Shown here: positions 49,101-62,655 of the stretch, one piece after another
How the letters are laid out: every line of letters begins with the position of its first letter
Numbering within the stretch: the first letter of the stretch is position 1
Source of the DNA: Scleromitrula shiraiana
Taxonomy: Eukaryota > Ascomycota > Leotiomycetes > Helotiales > Sclerotiniaceae
NCBI GenBank assembly: GCA_028455995.1
Contig: JABELC010000007.1
Coordinates: forward strand, 496,001-560,000
DNA length: 64,000 nucleotides
Reading direction: 5' to 3'
The notes under the pieces: model-generated
Told to the model about the DNA's origin: nothing
What the model saw: the letters and a program-made list of their open reading frames with translations, nothing else
The model's database searches: none
Program-made: the position numbers and the translations under genes

Positions 49101-52100
49101 AGGATAGGTAGGTAGATACGGATGGATACGGATGGATAGAGAGAATTGATACTCGGGGTACAAAAGTTACATATCCGGAGTAAGTAAGCCACCATAACAT
49201 AATACAAATACATGAAGAAGAAAAAATTAAAGATTAGATGACCTACTACTACCTACCGTCAGCATGGTGAGATTATCTCCCGAATCATATCTTCAATACG
49301 TAGATAGATAGACAGTGATGAAGATTACAGGGTATGAAGATTTCTATTTGGGGTAATGCGAAGGAGGTAATAAGAAGATGTAAGATTCGTTCTCATGACC
49401 GATACTATAACGCTGCGAACCCTTGAAGGATGGTGACGCCTTACGGGGAAGTTACGCGGGGAGCCTGGGCTGATGTTGGTGTTGAGGGGTTGAGGGGTTG
49501 AGGGGTTGTACGAACGAGCTGGTAGTTTGTATGGGGGTATCAGATTTACTTTGATATTATGTTCACTGTGGAATTAAATGAATATTTATTTATTTATTTA
49601 TTTATTTGAATATTTATTATTTGTTAAAATTAAATGATACAATCAGCTCCGGATAACATGTAGATTTATCTTTCTTCACCAATCTATCTATCTATCTATT
49701 CATTCCCTAGCTACCTACCATTCACGCGCACACAACTGAAACATACCATCCATCAACCTATACACCCCGCGCCTCCAATCCAACCCACCGGATACGTCTT
49801 AAGTAAGAGAAGGAAAATGGAGTAGTCATAGTTCTCAACCATCTCCAACTAGAGTACGAAGATTTGAGGATCGAAAAAATGAATGGGGCAAGTCTCCAGT
49901 TGACTGGCTGGCGGTGAATTTCCATGTGGGTGTAGATGGGGAAATTATCTAATAGAACTGATAAGTGAGGGTAAAAAGAGAATTCGATTACTATACGTAC
50001 GGTAGCACAGTATGTAAAACCCACCCAAAGATAATAGGGATTATGGTTGTTAAAAGACGATAATTAATAGGGCCGGGAAATATCTAGATATATGGGACTT
50101 TTTTATTCTATTTTTTTTATGAAGACGAATTATTAAAGAATATCCACTTTTGGGTCGTTAACTTGTTGAAAGTAAGTTGAACCGGGGAGATACTTTAATA
50201 TGCGTTGGTAGGGCTGGGTTGCAGATTTTTGGGAAAGATGCAAAATGCATACTTGTCCGAATTGGGGATCTTCGTGATTTACATGTCAAATTTGGCTGAT
50301 ATGGCCAATCTGGTGATATGGAAGGGATATCTAGAGGAGAAGAGATTTTCAGAACACATCGATCTGTGCCATGTAGATAGAAAATCTCCACGCGGATGCA
50401 GAATGCAGATTAATGGAGCTTTGATGGTTGCATTAGGCTGCCAGCTATTCGGACATGATATTCAGGGTTCGATTTCTGGAAAAAGGGTAGCTATCGGTGT
50501 ACATGTACAGTACATTTGAATACATATATCCGACTACATACATGTATCCAGAATTTGGTAAAAGAATTAGAGGCGGTAAGCATCTGACACTGTTCTCCGC
50601 CACCGAGTACAAATAGATTATCGTAATATCATCCATACAAAACTCTTGGGCAAGTAGCACAAGGCTGACCGCTTGTAACTCTTCTATACAGTCAGTAGGT
50701 ATCTCAGCTTTCTCCATCATCTTCATCATCGACAACAAGCAATAATGTCTCGCATCTTGAAGATTGGCATCAGTCAGGTGTGTTGGCATAAAATAAATCA
50801 GTCAGCCATCCAGCAAGCCAGCGAGCAGCCTACGTGCGACCTCAACTCTAAAGAAAATCAACTCCCATCTGGAGTTTTGATATCGTCGAGGATCATGATC
50901 AGTGGATCGGATCATCTAAGATATTTTCTTATTCCTACGCCGCTGCATCAAAAAATTCATCAATTCTGTAACCACCTTCTCCATTTTTCAACCGTCCCAA
51001 ATTTTGATATTCCCCATCCATCCATCTATCGTGTGCTCCATGAACCATGGTACAGCAACAGAACAACAACAACCCTGTCTCGACTCAAAGGATCAAAATA
51101 TTCTTCATCTCACCGTAAGATCTGTAACAGATGGATCTTCTAGGTTCTTCAAGTTTTTTTGCCCAACATCTATTAAAGTCTAGAATTCTTTTGGTCATCC
51201 TCGCTCTATCGCTGGCAATCAATCGTTGGTGGGACAACCCACTCTTTTTCTATGTATCCATTTTATCCATCCAGTTTATCCACAAGTGGCATTCCCGTAT
51301 CCCCCGTCCATCATCCCACTTGCCCCATTCATCCATTGATCCACCCAAGCAAAAAAATGAAGAAAAGAAAATGTTTACCCCTCCATGCAAGTCACACTCA
51401 CTCACTCACGCACACGAACATATCCGAGGCTTTGCTCTCTCTCGTTTGCCCTAGAAAATAAAATGCATGCAGGTAGCACGAAAGAATGAAAATATTAAAA
51501 GGTCACATGCATCCCCTTCGCTCCTCATACTGTATTATATCAAATATCAACAAATCCTTTGTTCCTTCGAGTCCCACTTAGATAGGATATACAATGTTGA
51601 AGACAGGTATCGGTTGGCTCCGAAAAAGTTTTCGCTCTGCCAACGGACAAGATTGGACTGGACGGACGGGGTCACATGTTTAGTGTTCATGTACCAAAGT
51701 ACTAATGGGGATGGCATGCCGTTTGGGCACCATACTCTATGTACCGTATTTTCAGAATGGAGCTATTCTATTACCATTTCGTGTTTTGCTTGCTGTCAGA
51801 CTGGACTGTTAGTATTGGGACTCGAGACTCGAGAAAGAGGCGTGGAGTGAAAAAGTCTGGAACGATGGATCGCTTTTTGTTGGTGCCCCGTAGATTGGCC
51901 GATGTCTTTTGCTACTTATTGTTTCTCTAAGTGGGGTGAGGCAGGACAGTGCCCCGAAAGAATCACCGAATCAATTTATTGGTTTGGAATTTGGGGATCG
52001 TATGGTATGGTATGTACTATAGACTGTAGTGTGTAGTGTGCTGTGTTTGGATTCTTAAGATGTGTCAAGCCCACGAATCGCTACAGTACATTCATCGTAT

Positions 52101-52533
52101 TGTACTTGCTGGCAATTGGAGCCCGCAAAAAGGAGGGGTAACTGTGGTTTCCTACTCAGTGACATCTTTTTCCATTGCAAATCTTCTTGTTTGTGAGATT
52201 AAGGAGTGTCTATGTAAAGATATTCTTTCCATGCATGAAAATGAGATTGTAATCATCAACGTCTCTGTCAATTTGGCCATGAGCAAAGAAGGCCGAGGTA
52301 AAGCAGATTGCGGCTCGGGCGTTTTGCGGAGTTAGTACCAGTGTGAAAGATCGATATTCAAGAGAGTGTCATAGTAGTAAACGTAGGGTTCCAAGATAAT
52401 AAGTGATTAATCATTGAAGAAGGAGAATCTAATCTAGAAGTGGAAGTTCTATCTATGAGTGGATTCCTCCTAGTTTCATCACGTGCCCTCGCCTTGAGCC
52501 CGACGTTGTTCCGTAACAGAGAGTGAGTAAATA
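46172..52533. other. Intergenic, simple-sequence rich
   Basis: Only short frames without motifs are seen. Tracts include GGATG repeats near 47110-47140, (TTTA)n near 47407-47425, GGGAT repeats near 47637-47667, GGTAT repeats near 48618-48650, a CTGT run near 48846-48866, GATGA repeats at 49011-49040 and TTTA repeats near 49585-49608. No gene is supported. Confidence 0.5.
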
Positions 52534-52938
52534 GAGTCCTTCAGAAAATTTCGTAGAAAATTATTTGTTATAAAAAAAAGTAAAGTATAGTTTACAAATG
52601 CTTAAAATGCTTCAGGTTTATTTTTTATTAACAATATTAGTACTAGTATGTTGAGTTTAAAGTACTTTTAAAACTTATTATACATCACTGCAGCATGATG
52701 CCAGTGATATTCAAGTTTCTACTAGTACTAGTAGTACTAGTAATAGTAATAAATATCATCATCTAGTAGTAATTAAATCTCGAAATTTCAAATTTAGTTT
52801 TATATTTTAGAAAAGTATAGTTTTATAAAGTTTAAAGAACGTGAATATTATATAAAATTATTACATTATATTAATAATAGTATATTGTTAATTCCACTTA
52901 TTTTCAAACAAGTTCTCTACGAAATTTCTGAAGGACTC
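52534..52938. mobile_element. Candidate MITE 4
   Basis: A 405-bp AT-rich element. The left end begins GAGTCCTTCAGAAAATTTCG and the inverted right end GAGTCCTTCAGAAATTTCGT, so the first 24-25 bp match with a one-base gap; weaker similarity continues to about 45 bp. The interior carries an ACTAGT palindrome cluster (about 52720-52745) resembling the ones at 9.0-9.3 kb. It is non-coding. No clear target duplication is seen. Confidence 0.7.
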
Positions 52939-55041
52939 GGACTCGGACTTTGTAGTTTTGGGAATATATATTTATTAGCTAAGATGAATATAGGTTGTGT
53001 TATTTTTTAATAATATTATTCAAGTTGTTAAACTACTCGTATACAAGTGAAAACTCTAAATAATATTCGGAATATTCAAAATATTCAAAATATTCTGAAA
53101 CTGGGGTCTGCTGAATATTTTGATTCGTTCGTTGCGCAACCAAGTTCTTGGGGCATCATGATGGAGATGCGGAGTTCTGGTTAGTGCTTCGGGCATAAGG
53201 GGTGCGGTGTTTGAAATTTTATCTACAGTGCTTTCACTTATGCATACTAAGAGGGAATATTTCAATATAATTTATCTTCTCGATAGTCTCGAAAAGGGAT
53301 TCCCGTTATTGTATAGATGTAGTTAAGAGGAAGGGATCGTGCGTGTCCTAGGTTGATTCGATATTCGAGATGAAATACCAAGTCGTCCCGTCCATGCAAT
53401 AAAAGAAGTATTCAACATCCGGACCAATTAAAATATTCAAGTTGAGAATATTTACTCAGTCTCTCGTGAAGGCAAAGAAAGATGAGAATAAATTCGCGGA
53501 ATTATTCTTTTTCTCCACCTCTTGGTCCAGTACACTGACTCAATAAATGTCTTTTTGTGGCTGAATCCGACAGATAGAGTTTTCATCTTCCTTGCTGGGC
53601 GCTTTTCCTCAACGGCTCGCAGTTTCGGCATGCGTCCAGCGACATGACAAGATCTTCTATGCGTTTTCTGGAAAAACTCTAAGGGCGCGGATGCTTGTGT
53701 CGGGTAAGTTTGGATTTGAGTTTGGATGTGATCGTCCCCACCGGGATAAGGATGAATGGAAGCTTTTTCTTGCCTCAAGCGACTCAGGAAAAGGGGCTAA
53801 GTATATTTCCGCAAGGCGAAATGGAAGGTGTCATGTTGGGATTATCAAACTTTGTTTGTGCTAAACGTGGGGAGTCGTGGTTTCTGGTGATCTTTGAAGT
53901 TATGATGGATGTTTGGGATTGGATGAGGGGAGTCACGGCGTATGTTGATCGATTTGGTTTTCGTCGCGAACGCTCGAGCTCGGCGTTTGCATCATAATTC
54001 ATCGGTTTAGTTGTTTGACGAGTGTCTGTCTATGAGCGGCGTTGAAATATTTTTGCGTGGGATTGGGGAAGAGATTTGTTTTTTCTTTGCTTGTGCTCTT
54101 GCTTTTTAATCGTTAGTTCCATAAGGAGTTTTGTTTTGGTAGAGATCAGGACGTCTATATACGTCGAGTTAGAAATTTTTGAATTGTTTTTGCATGGAAT
54201 TGGGACGGCGTTGGGAAGGGATTTGCTTTCTGTTTTAACTGCAAGCAAGGATTTGGGATAGCTAGTTGATTTTATTTCGTATGGGAAGTTGTTTTTAGTT
54301 GAGATGTCTGAATTCAATAAAAAGGAGTTACTGCATCAAAGAAGTGAATTGGGTATAATGTATTGACGTACTGAACAGCCCTCATTCTAAAATGCAATGT
54401 CGTATCTGACTATTATCATCATGAACTTCTTCATCTAACAACTTCGAGAGATAGTAACTAGGCCGACATCTGTCAAATAGTGGTACATCATGCCATTTGA
54501 TGTAACGATAGTATAGAACTTTCGGCCTTAGATCAACATCGTCCTGAAGTTAATCGATAGCTGCAGTATGAGTAAAGCAAATTTTGGTCGTATAATAGGG
54601 TATATATCATCCATGGTAAACAGGATACGAATGTTATTTCGCAAAGTTGGAGTTGTCCGGATTAGATGTCTAGCACTAGCTAGTACTTATGTTGAATCAT
54701 GGCTGTACAGTTTAAAACTAGAAATATCATGTGGAAAAAATTCATTGTAAGTTGAACCTTTGTTTTTACATCATGGATGTTCTATAGGTATCTATTTTAT
54801 GATATCCATGTTGTTTCTTCCGCCTGATAGATAGTGCTCTATATTCTAGATATTTCTATCTCTATATTCTTTCCGTTTCCATTTCATTTTTCTTCCCCCT
54901 TTTTATGTCTATTTCTGTATCTTTTGTCCTACCCATAATGAGCTCAAGCTAGACAAAACATCAGCACCAGCGTTAATATCAAAAATCAAGACCCCTATCC
55001 TCTCCTCCCTCAACTTTCCACACCGAAGCGAAGAAACAAAA
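52939..55041. other. Intergenic
   Basis: Frames of 60-108 codons occur on both strands without recognisable motifs or splice-supported extensions. Confidence 0.5.
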
Positions 55042-55719
55042 CTAACCATCAACCAATCCCGGCCACTCCGCCTTCAAAAACTCCATCACAGCATCCGGTC
55101 CCTTCTCAACCTGTAACCCATGAGGAATTGCCATAGTTTTGATTCCAGGCTTAGTGCTTTTGGCTATGGATTGAATTTCATCAGCTTCTTCTTTTGTCCA
55201 CATCGAGGCTACGAACTAGAAGGGGAAGGGGTTAGTTTTTCTGGGATGGGATGGGAGGAGGGAAGACGGGTGATAGTTACTAGAACATCGGGTTGGTTTC
55301 TTTCGACCATTGATTGGACGTCTTCTTTTCCTATTGGGGAGGTTAGTTGGTGTTTGAGCTTGATATGTGACATGTGACGATTGAGATAACCCTCCATTCC
55401 ACCCTTTTCCCCTTCGATTCCTCCAAATCTGCATTTAAGTTCTACAGTATTCCACGATGAATTCCTATTCATACTTTTCTTCTTTCCAACCATATCCCTC
55501 GTCCTCGCTCTACCAATTTCACCGACCCCTCAACCAAAAAGAAGATAGTAATAAATAGCAATAACAATAAAAAAGCTATCAAAGCTCACTCTCAGCATTC
55601 TCAACATATTCAATCGTATAACTCTCCTTGACATCCTCCACTACCTTTCCAATTAAGATCTTTGCTCTGGCCGGAACTTTGTTCACGGTGACAAGTTTAT
55701 AGGGTCCTTTTGGTGCCAT
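55042..55719 (-). CDS. Small conserved-looking protein, function unknown
   Basis: Three exons: 55719-55590, 55330-55281 and 55215-55042, giving 117 residues. The donors are GTGAGC and GTAACT and the acceptors AATAG and TCTAG; the frame is kept at each join. The protein starts MAPKGPYKLVTVNKVPARAK and includes IGKVVEDVKESYTIEYVENA, then VERNQPDVLFVASMW and GIKTMAIPHGLQVEKGPDAV. Alternation of hydrophobic strands and charged helices suggests a small alpha/beta domain. No signal peptide or membrane segment is seen. The middle exon is only 50 nt. I cannot name the family. An antisense frame across exon 2 and the introns (55209-55493) is not a gene. Confidence 0.7.
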
Positions 55720-58700
55720 TTTGATATTCGTGTAAGACAGATGAAATATTGATTGATCGAGTGGAATTTATGTACGTAGGTATAGTATGTATAGTATAGA
55801 TAGGATAGGATAAGATAGGAAGGAGAAAATAAATATAAATGAAACAATCGAATTGAAATAAATCGAAGCGTGGATGGAGGGATCGATAGAAGTGGAAAAG
55901 TGGAAGTGGACGGTGGGGGGGGGGGGAGCGTGGGGATCTGATGGGGAGGGATGATGATGGAATGAGGGGGGCAATTGAGTCAGCGGGAATGAAAGTTGGG
56001 AATACTGGAGAGAGAGTACTTACCCCGGGCCTACTAGTAGGTACTTTTCCGGTGATCAATTAGCCTTGGAGGCTCTCCCTCAATATTCCGCCTACAGTAG
56101 AACTATTAATTTGAGTTGTACTCGAGTAAATATATCACAAATAGAACTTAGACATTTGAAGATAAAAAGAAAATAATTTGGCTTCTAATATCATTATAAT
56201 TATTGATATGATTAAAATAGGGATTCAGAATCATGACATTATTGATCGTTTGTTTCTCCCTTCATGGTTCTATTCTAGAGAGAGTGGGATATCGAGAGTT
56301 TGGATTTTGGGATCCATCTAAACCATGAGTTCTGATCAGTGATTACCTTTGGTACAACGTAAAAAAACACATCTTTCTAGAAGTGCCATAGAATTCTTAG
56401 GGTTGGTGATGGCTTCCTTGTATCTGTAATAGGAGTCATCATGCGATTCGCAACGGAAATCCGAGATTTTTCGGGGACCAAAGTTGGCTTGATCGTTGTT
56501 CGAATTCTCATCGCCGCATCCTTCAATTTTGACAGCGCATGTAGCGATAAAAATAACTTCCGTCATATCTCATATCATGGATATATGCAATGTATCATCG
56601 TGAATGAATTCTTAGGTACAATGACCGCCGCCACGGAATACATATTACACATCTCTCCCATCAAATCTATTAGTATAGCACATAACATCACACTGACATC
56701 GCCGCATAAAAGATAGACTAGAAGTTAACTGTAAGAGAGCAAGAGAGGGAAGACATAGAGAGGCCGATAATCTAGATAATCTACGATTAGATAATTAGAT
56801 ACGTAACCTTACAGCTCTCAAACAAGGCCGAGGTAATACGAAATCTAATCTCACTGACCAAAAATCTCCCAGCTACTGCAGCAACTTCTGCTTCAGATTT
56901 CTTTCTCTCCGCAATGGAAGTCCATCAGTCCATCACCCAGTCCATCACCAAGTCCCCGAATCTCCGAAAAGCCACGCCTTATCTTCCTAGTAAACATGTA
57001 CATACATGTTGTCAAAGTTACAATACATATCAATGCGCATCTGCTGCATGTACTTTTTGAACCTCGTCCAAATACCAGGTACTTGCAATCGTACCAATCT
57101 ACCAAGAATCCAAGGTAAATAAGGTGATTTATTATATTACCTAGGTATCATCTATGTATGTAGGTATAGAGATAGATTGGTCTCGTACTCATCTCGGGTA
57201 CCCAATGAACCAAACAACGATGTTCGGTGGTTCAAAATAAATGACAGTTAATTTAATCTGCATAGGGCAAAGACATTACCATCAAGTTTCAAATTCATCT
57301 CTTGTACCATTCAATCTGATTACCTAGGTATATCGTAAAAAGATTTTGGAGTAACCCAAGGTGTTTAACCCCTCCTTCCCAATTCCAACGAACCCAAACC
57401 TATTGGGGAATCCCTTGTACAAACAAAATCCCCCACTACGCAAAACTGACCATATCTTCCCATGCCCACCTAGATAGAGGCTTGCTAAATGCTTGCTAGA
57501 TGCTTGCTAGGTACTTACATCCCCATCCATTCGCACCAAATGAAGATTACGAAGGCAGATGCTAAGCAGCTTAGGTAACATCATCGCCGACAATTAGGCA
57601 AATCGGGGACCTAAAACCCGGCTTCCAACCTCCCGAGATCTCGGGAATCTCAAAATTTCCAAATTCTTACCACCAAAGCAAAGAAATTCACTCTCTCCTT
57701 TCTGAAAGATTTCTAACCCCCCTTCAATTCACTTCGCTTCTTTACCCTTTAATCCACCAAATGTCTGAAGGATATCCACCTGTCAAAATTAACGGGATTT
57801 AATATGGGGATATTTCTATTTAGAAGTTCTGGAAATTCCAATTCAGGAGAACCAAAAAATAAATAATAATCGGCGACCTCAAAAATTCGCCATTTTTTTC
57901 CCTCCCCTAATTCCCCATTTTTCCACTTTCTAATTTCATGAACGGACGGGAATGAAAGATATGAAAGATAAGATGGTTTGATATTGAAATGTGGAAAGGA
58001 GGATGTACTTTCATGGTCATCCATCCTACTCTCTAGATCTTCCTATGTGTGTATGCGTGTATGGAATGATTAAGGGGATGGAACAAAGGGGCTGTTCCTT
58101 TCAGGTACTAATATGTAGCCAAAAATGGTTAAATGTTTAATAATGCAATGTCTGTTTTCTTTCTCTGTCTCATTTGTTTTTGTTTTTGTTTATTTGTTTG
58201 TTTGTTGAAAGCTTGCTGGTTGGATTGAAACGGATTGAATTGGACGAAAGTATTTCTCCCTTTTTCAATTCATTGGAATATATATCAAGTGATTGTTTCC
58301 ATTCATTAGCATTAGGATTACGATCAAAGAAATGGTGCCCGAGATCATGTTGGAACGAATCAAATAATTATGCCATGACAAATCAAAGGAATTATTTAAG
58401 TGGACTTGATATGAGATATTAATTTGAGAAGGAAAGACCAAAGTTGTTTACATACTTCAATTCCTTATTCCAAATCCACACTTTCTACAATCCATCATAT
58501 TATCCACATCAAACAACCTTGTTGGAGCTAAGAAGACCTAAGAAGATCTAAACAGACACCGACGCTATAAAATGAACCATTTCTTAGTCAGTTGCTTTGA
58601 CTCATGATCTAAAAACATTAGACAACATCACAAAATTATAAAATCAAAACAAAGATCTTCCCGATTTGGAAGAAAAACAAAAGAGGGAAACATATAGAGA

Positions 58701-58731
58701 GACTCATGAAAAAGAGAGGTCTCAATTCAAT
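55720..58731. other. Intergenic
   Basis: A G11 run lies near 55917-55927. Short frames (56336-56566, 57749-58024, 58174-58422) have no recognisable motif. No gene is supported. Confidence 0.5.
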
Positions 58732-59964
58732 ATGGCTCCAATATCAAGTGCCAAATCCATCCTAAGCGGTGCCCTATTCGGTGCTGCCCTTACAGCAGCA
58801 GGAGTATACTCTCCCAACATCATCGTATCCCAAATGAAACTAGAATCCTTCCACATGCTTAAAGTATTTCTATCAGCCAGTGCAACAAGCTCGTAAGCCA
58901 ATCCAGTCCGTCCTCTCACCCATAAAGGACATTTAAAAAATAAAGAAATCATCAACTAACAGCAACCCACTCCACCCATTAGCGTCATCTTCCTCCTCGC
59001 CCACCGCATCTCCCCAAAACTAGCACCACCCCGCCAATCCTCCTCCCTATCCCTCTTCCCCTACGACGGCAACATCCTCGGCGGCCTCCTCCTCGGCATC
59101 GGCATGGCCCTCACAGGCGCCTGTCCCGGCACCGTCCTCCCCCAACTCGTAACCTCCATCCCCACCGGGCAGTATGCGCTCCTGGGGGGCGTCCTCGGGG
59201 GGATTCTGTATTCGAAACTCCGGCCGCTCATCCGAGGCGGTGCAAATTCCTGCGCTATAATCCCCGACCCCAAGCCAACATTGTATCAGAAACTCGACCC
59301 CAAAGCCGACGAGATAAAAGCCGTGTACATCTATCAGAATTTCTGCTGGGGCATCATCATAGCCGCGAGTTGGTTTTCGGGGATCCCCGAGGAGGGCTTG
59401 TTGGCGCCTACGTGGGGGGGTGTCGCGATTGGGTTTTGTCAGGGGGCGAGTCTTTGGCTGACGGGGAATACGTTGGGGACTTCGAATGCGTATGAGCAGG
59501 TGGGGGATTTATTTTGGTGGGGTGTTTCTTGTTTGACTTTTTCTTCTTCTTCTTCTTCATCATCATCATCTTCTTCTTCGATGAACCAAACACAACTACG
59601 AAACGGAGAGAAACCCACCACCACAACATCCTCACCACCCCGCCCCTCAATCGCAGGCACGAATTTCATCCTCGGCATCATGATCGGGAGTTACATGCTC
59701 TCCCAGCTCATGGTCCCGCCCTCTTCCCCTTCCCCTTCCTCTTCCCCTTCCTCTTCGGAAATCGCAATCACAATCTCAATCCCCAAAGCGCTCATAGGCG
59801 GCATGCTCATGGTATTCGGAGCGCGCATCGCAGGCGGCTGTACGAGTGGTCATGGGATTAGCGGCATGTCGCTGCTTTCGGTGGCGAGTATAATTTCCGT
59901 GTGTGCGATGTTTGGGGGAGGGATCTTTTGGGCGCTGGTGGCGGCGCCGGGGTTGGGGGTTTAG
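58732..59964 (+). CDS. YeeE/YedE-family membrane protein, probable thiosulfate/sulfur transporter
   Basis: Two exons, 58732-58892 and 58983-59964, giving 380 residues. The intron has GTAAGC and CATTAG ends with a CTAAC branch site. Many glycine- and alanine-rich hydrophobic segments are seen, starting with ILSGALFGAALTAAGVYSP and LGGLLLGIGMALTGACPG. The family's cysteines are present: Cys101 in GACPGT and another near residue 340 in AGGCTSGHG. Bacterial YeeE imports thiosulfate by passing it between conserved cysteines, so uptake or movement of a sulfur compound is the likely role. A polyserine stretch encoded by a TCT/TCA microsatellite (about 59540-59580) and a second Ser/Pro patch lie in loops. 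The G/C-rich third positions of exon 2 differ from neighbouring genes. Confidence 0.85.
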
Positions 59965-61019
59965 ATTTGATGCTTGGGTTGCGCTGGGTTGGGTTGGTGA
60001 TTTGGGGGAAGGCCGGGGAGGGGGAGCATAGTCATGGTGGGGCTGGGATAGAGAAACGAAAAGCGCGGATATAGCATCGAAAGGGAAAAGAATGGACAGG
60101 AAAGATAGGTTCGTTGGCTGGTTATCTGTTTGGCTGTTTGCTTGTTTGATTATTTGTCTGTGATGGCGTGGTGTGGTTATACCCGATCTCTGCTGCATAT
60201 TAGCGATTATAATAATGTCCCCTTTATGACTTTGGGGGAGGGAGGGACGGTTGGCCGCATATGGATGGATGGGTTGGGTGGGCTTTCATGTTTTATGTTT
60301 TATGGTGATTACATTGCATTGCATTGGTTTGGTTCAGAAGTTTGCTCGTTTGTTATGATGATGATGATAATAATGATATGATATTGAGCTTATGGTTTAT
60401 ATTCAAGGAGGATGATTAGATACTTAATCTCTATCTATTATTAATTCCACTTAACTTGTTGACTTGTTAAACAATTGATAGATGCATTCATTGCAATTCG
60501 CATTCTTAATCTAATTCTCATTCTCGTTTTCATTCTGTCTGTCATACATTTTCCATCCATCATCATCAATCATTCATTAATTCGTTCATTTTTCGCTTGC
60601 TTGCTCGCTCGCTCTCTTGTCGCCCATTCCTCATTTATTCCTTCCCTTCCCCTGCCTTCCCATCACATAACGTGACGTGACAGATACTAATACCAATACC
60701 GATACTAATACCAATACCGATACTAATATCAATATTGATACCGTTGTATTTAAGAGTAGAGATAACCAATCGATTCAATCAAAACAGACCAAAGCAAAAT
60801 AAAACAAAAAACAAAGAAACAAGGCAAGAGAAAAAACTCCAACCTATCCTACCCCCTTCCCAACCGATAAATTCCTATCCTATCCATACGAAACGAACAG
60901 ACAGCATAACCACCCATCCACCAAAATAGAAAAGAAACCTTTCCTTTCCTTCCGACCGGACCGTCCAAGCAAGTAACTTAGTCCACCAAGAAGAAATTTG
61001 CTTCCTTCCCTCCCTCTCA
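59965..61019. other. Intergenic between convergent genes
   Basis: This holds the 3' flanks of the YeeE and Lsb5 genes and an ACTAATACCAATACCGAT repeat near 60686-60740. No gene is supported. Confidence 0.6.
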
Positions 61020-62655
61020 TCACCACGTCGGCTGAGATTTTTCCGTCTTCGGAGTCTCCAAAGCATTACGATCAGCAAACGGATCATTTTCATCCGCATC
61101 ATCTTCCTGCTCCTCCTCCTCCTCCTCCTCCTCCTCCTCCTCCTCCTCTTGTGCTTTAGTGGGATGGAAAGATTGAACCGGGGTAGGAGGAGCGGGTCTA
61201 TGAAAAGTAGGGCTTAAGGGGCTCTTAGCACTGAGATTGAGACCTGCGAGCTGTTGGGCTGTAGCGTCACTATTCTTTTTTTCGGCCACTAGATGGTTGA
61301 TTGTGTTAAGAATTTTATCCATTCAAGAGGTTACTTAGGGGTTTTCTTACTTTTATAGAGATGTGCTTGCTCTGCCATTTCATCGTCGGAATCACTATCT
61401 GCATCGATTGATCGATCGAGTTGTTCGAAGGTCATTAATGCTGTGACTAGTTCGTCGTTTGCATGAAGAAGGGCACCGAGCCATTCTTCTGCTGTGACGT
61501 GTTGGATCTAATATCATGGTTAGTGACTATCAAATTAAAAATGCAAGGTAACCTCACATATCGTAGAATCTTTCTTCTTAGAAGTTTACAAGCATCGAAA
61601 TGCGCTAGAGCTGCTTGATTCTCTGAGATTCTTTCTTTCTCTCGATTGATATGTCTTAGGGAATTTAATAAGTTGGTCGAGGCAACGGATGATTCTGCAA
61701 TGGCAGCTTTCATGGTATCTTTCTCTGCCTTTAGATTGAAGGGCTTGTGCTTCTTTTTCTTATCCCTGTGACTATGGCTCTTTGATTCTTTCGAAGAAGA
61801 CGAAGATAATATAGTGGATGAATGGTTACTAGAAGATGCCAGAGAACTGTGTCTTGTATGAGATGACTTTGATGAAGTCGGTGGTGCTGTTGGTGTTTCC
61901 TCATCTTCGTCACCTTGGAAGGGATTTTGTTCTGTCTCACGTAGGACTTTAGATCTATCTTCAGTGAGGACCTTCTTGGTACGAGGTAATTCCTTGATAT
62001 TGAATAAGTAAAAGACATCTAAGTTTGGATATAATACACCTACCTTATATAGATTAGCGACCTGCTTCATTTGAGGATCATCCTTATATCGTGCAGCCCA
62101 ACTTCTAAAAAGCACCTTGCATTTCTCCTTTACCAAAGGATCTGTTGCACGTGAGGTGGCACATATACGTAGACGCTCGAGTAACATCTCGTCGGCAAAA
62201 TTACGTTGGAAATGAGGACCGGCATTTGAAATCAGTGCATCGAGAACCGTTAGAGTTCGGAGAACAACATGAGTTGGTGCATATTTGAGCTTCTTACGGA
62301 TTGCTCTTGATGCTTCAGTTGGGCCACCTGGTTGAAGTTCAATGGCTTCCGCCAACTCTGGAATACCGGTAAGATCATCCTCCTCATATTTTATCACACT
62401 AGTTATAGTGTCGATCCTAACAGTAACCGCCGAGAATGTGTTAGGCTGTGAACGACGACTCAATGTTAGTTCTTTCATCTTTGGTGGTGGTGGTTTTTGT
62501 CTACGCAAGAGGATATCCCAAACATGACCAATAGGCAAATGTTCGGGTTTAGGTCTGGGGGTTATGTAAGAAGTAGTATAAGATCTCCTATGATGACGGC
62601 GACGATGTCTTGACTTGGCAGACCTGCTGCTATGTTCATCGGAATCATAGGACAT
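61020..62655 (-). CDS. LSB5: Lsb5-like VHS-domain protein (endocytosis, actin)
   Basis: Three exons: 62655-61558, 61507-61351 and 61288-61020, giving 507 residues. The donors are GTGAGG and GTAAGA and the acceptors TTAG and CTAG, in frame. After a basic Ser/Arg/His-rich N-terminus, a VHS domain spans about residues 75-215 (AVTVRIDTITSVIKYEEDDL, then LRTLTVLDALISNAGPHFQR and CKVLFRSWAARYKDDPQM). A Ser/His-rich linker follows, then a helical GAT-like region around the exon 1-2 junction (AAIAESSVASTNLLNSLRHI, QHVTAEEWLGALLHANDELV). The tail has an acidic polyglutamate run from a TCC microsatellite (61102-61152) and ends NDPFADRNALETP. Yeast Lsb5 binds Las17 and Sla1 and links ubiquitin/Arf signals to cortical actin and endocytosis; the same role is likely. 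Confidence 0.85.
61102..61152. repeat. Coding (TCC)n microsatellite
   Basis: Triplet repeat within the last exon of the LSB5-like gene, encoding polyglutamate on the minus strand. Confidence 0.9.

Noticed and set aside
50205..50789. Frames of 104 (+) and 114 (-) codons over the same DNA
   Set aside because: Both open by chance; neither has a recognisable motif or splice-supported extension.
57749..58024. 91-codon minus-strand frame
   Set aside because: No motif, no neighbouring exons, A/T-rich low-complexity start.
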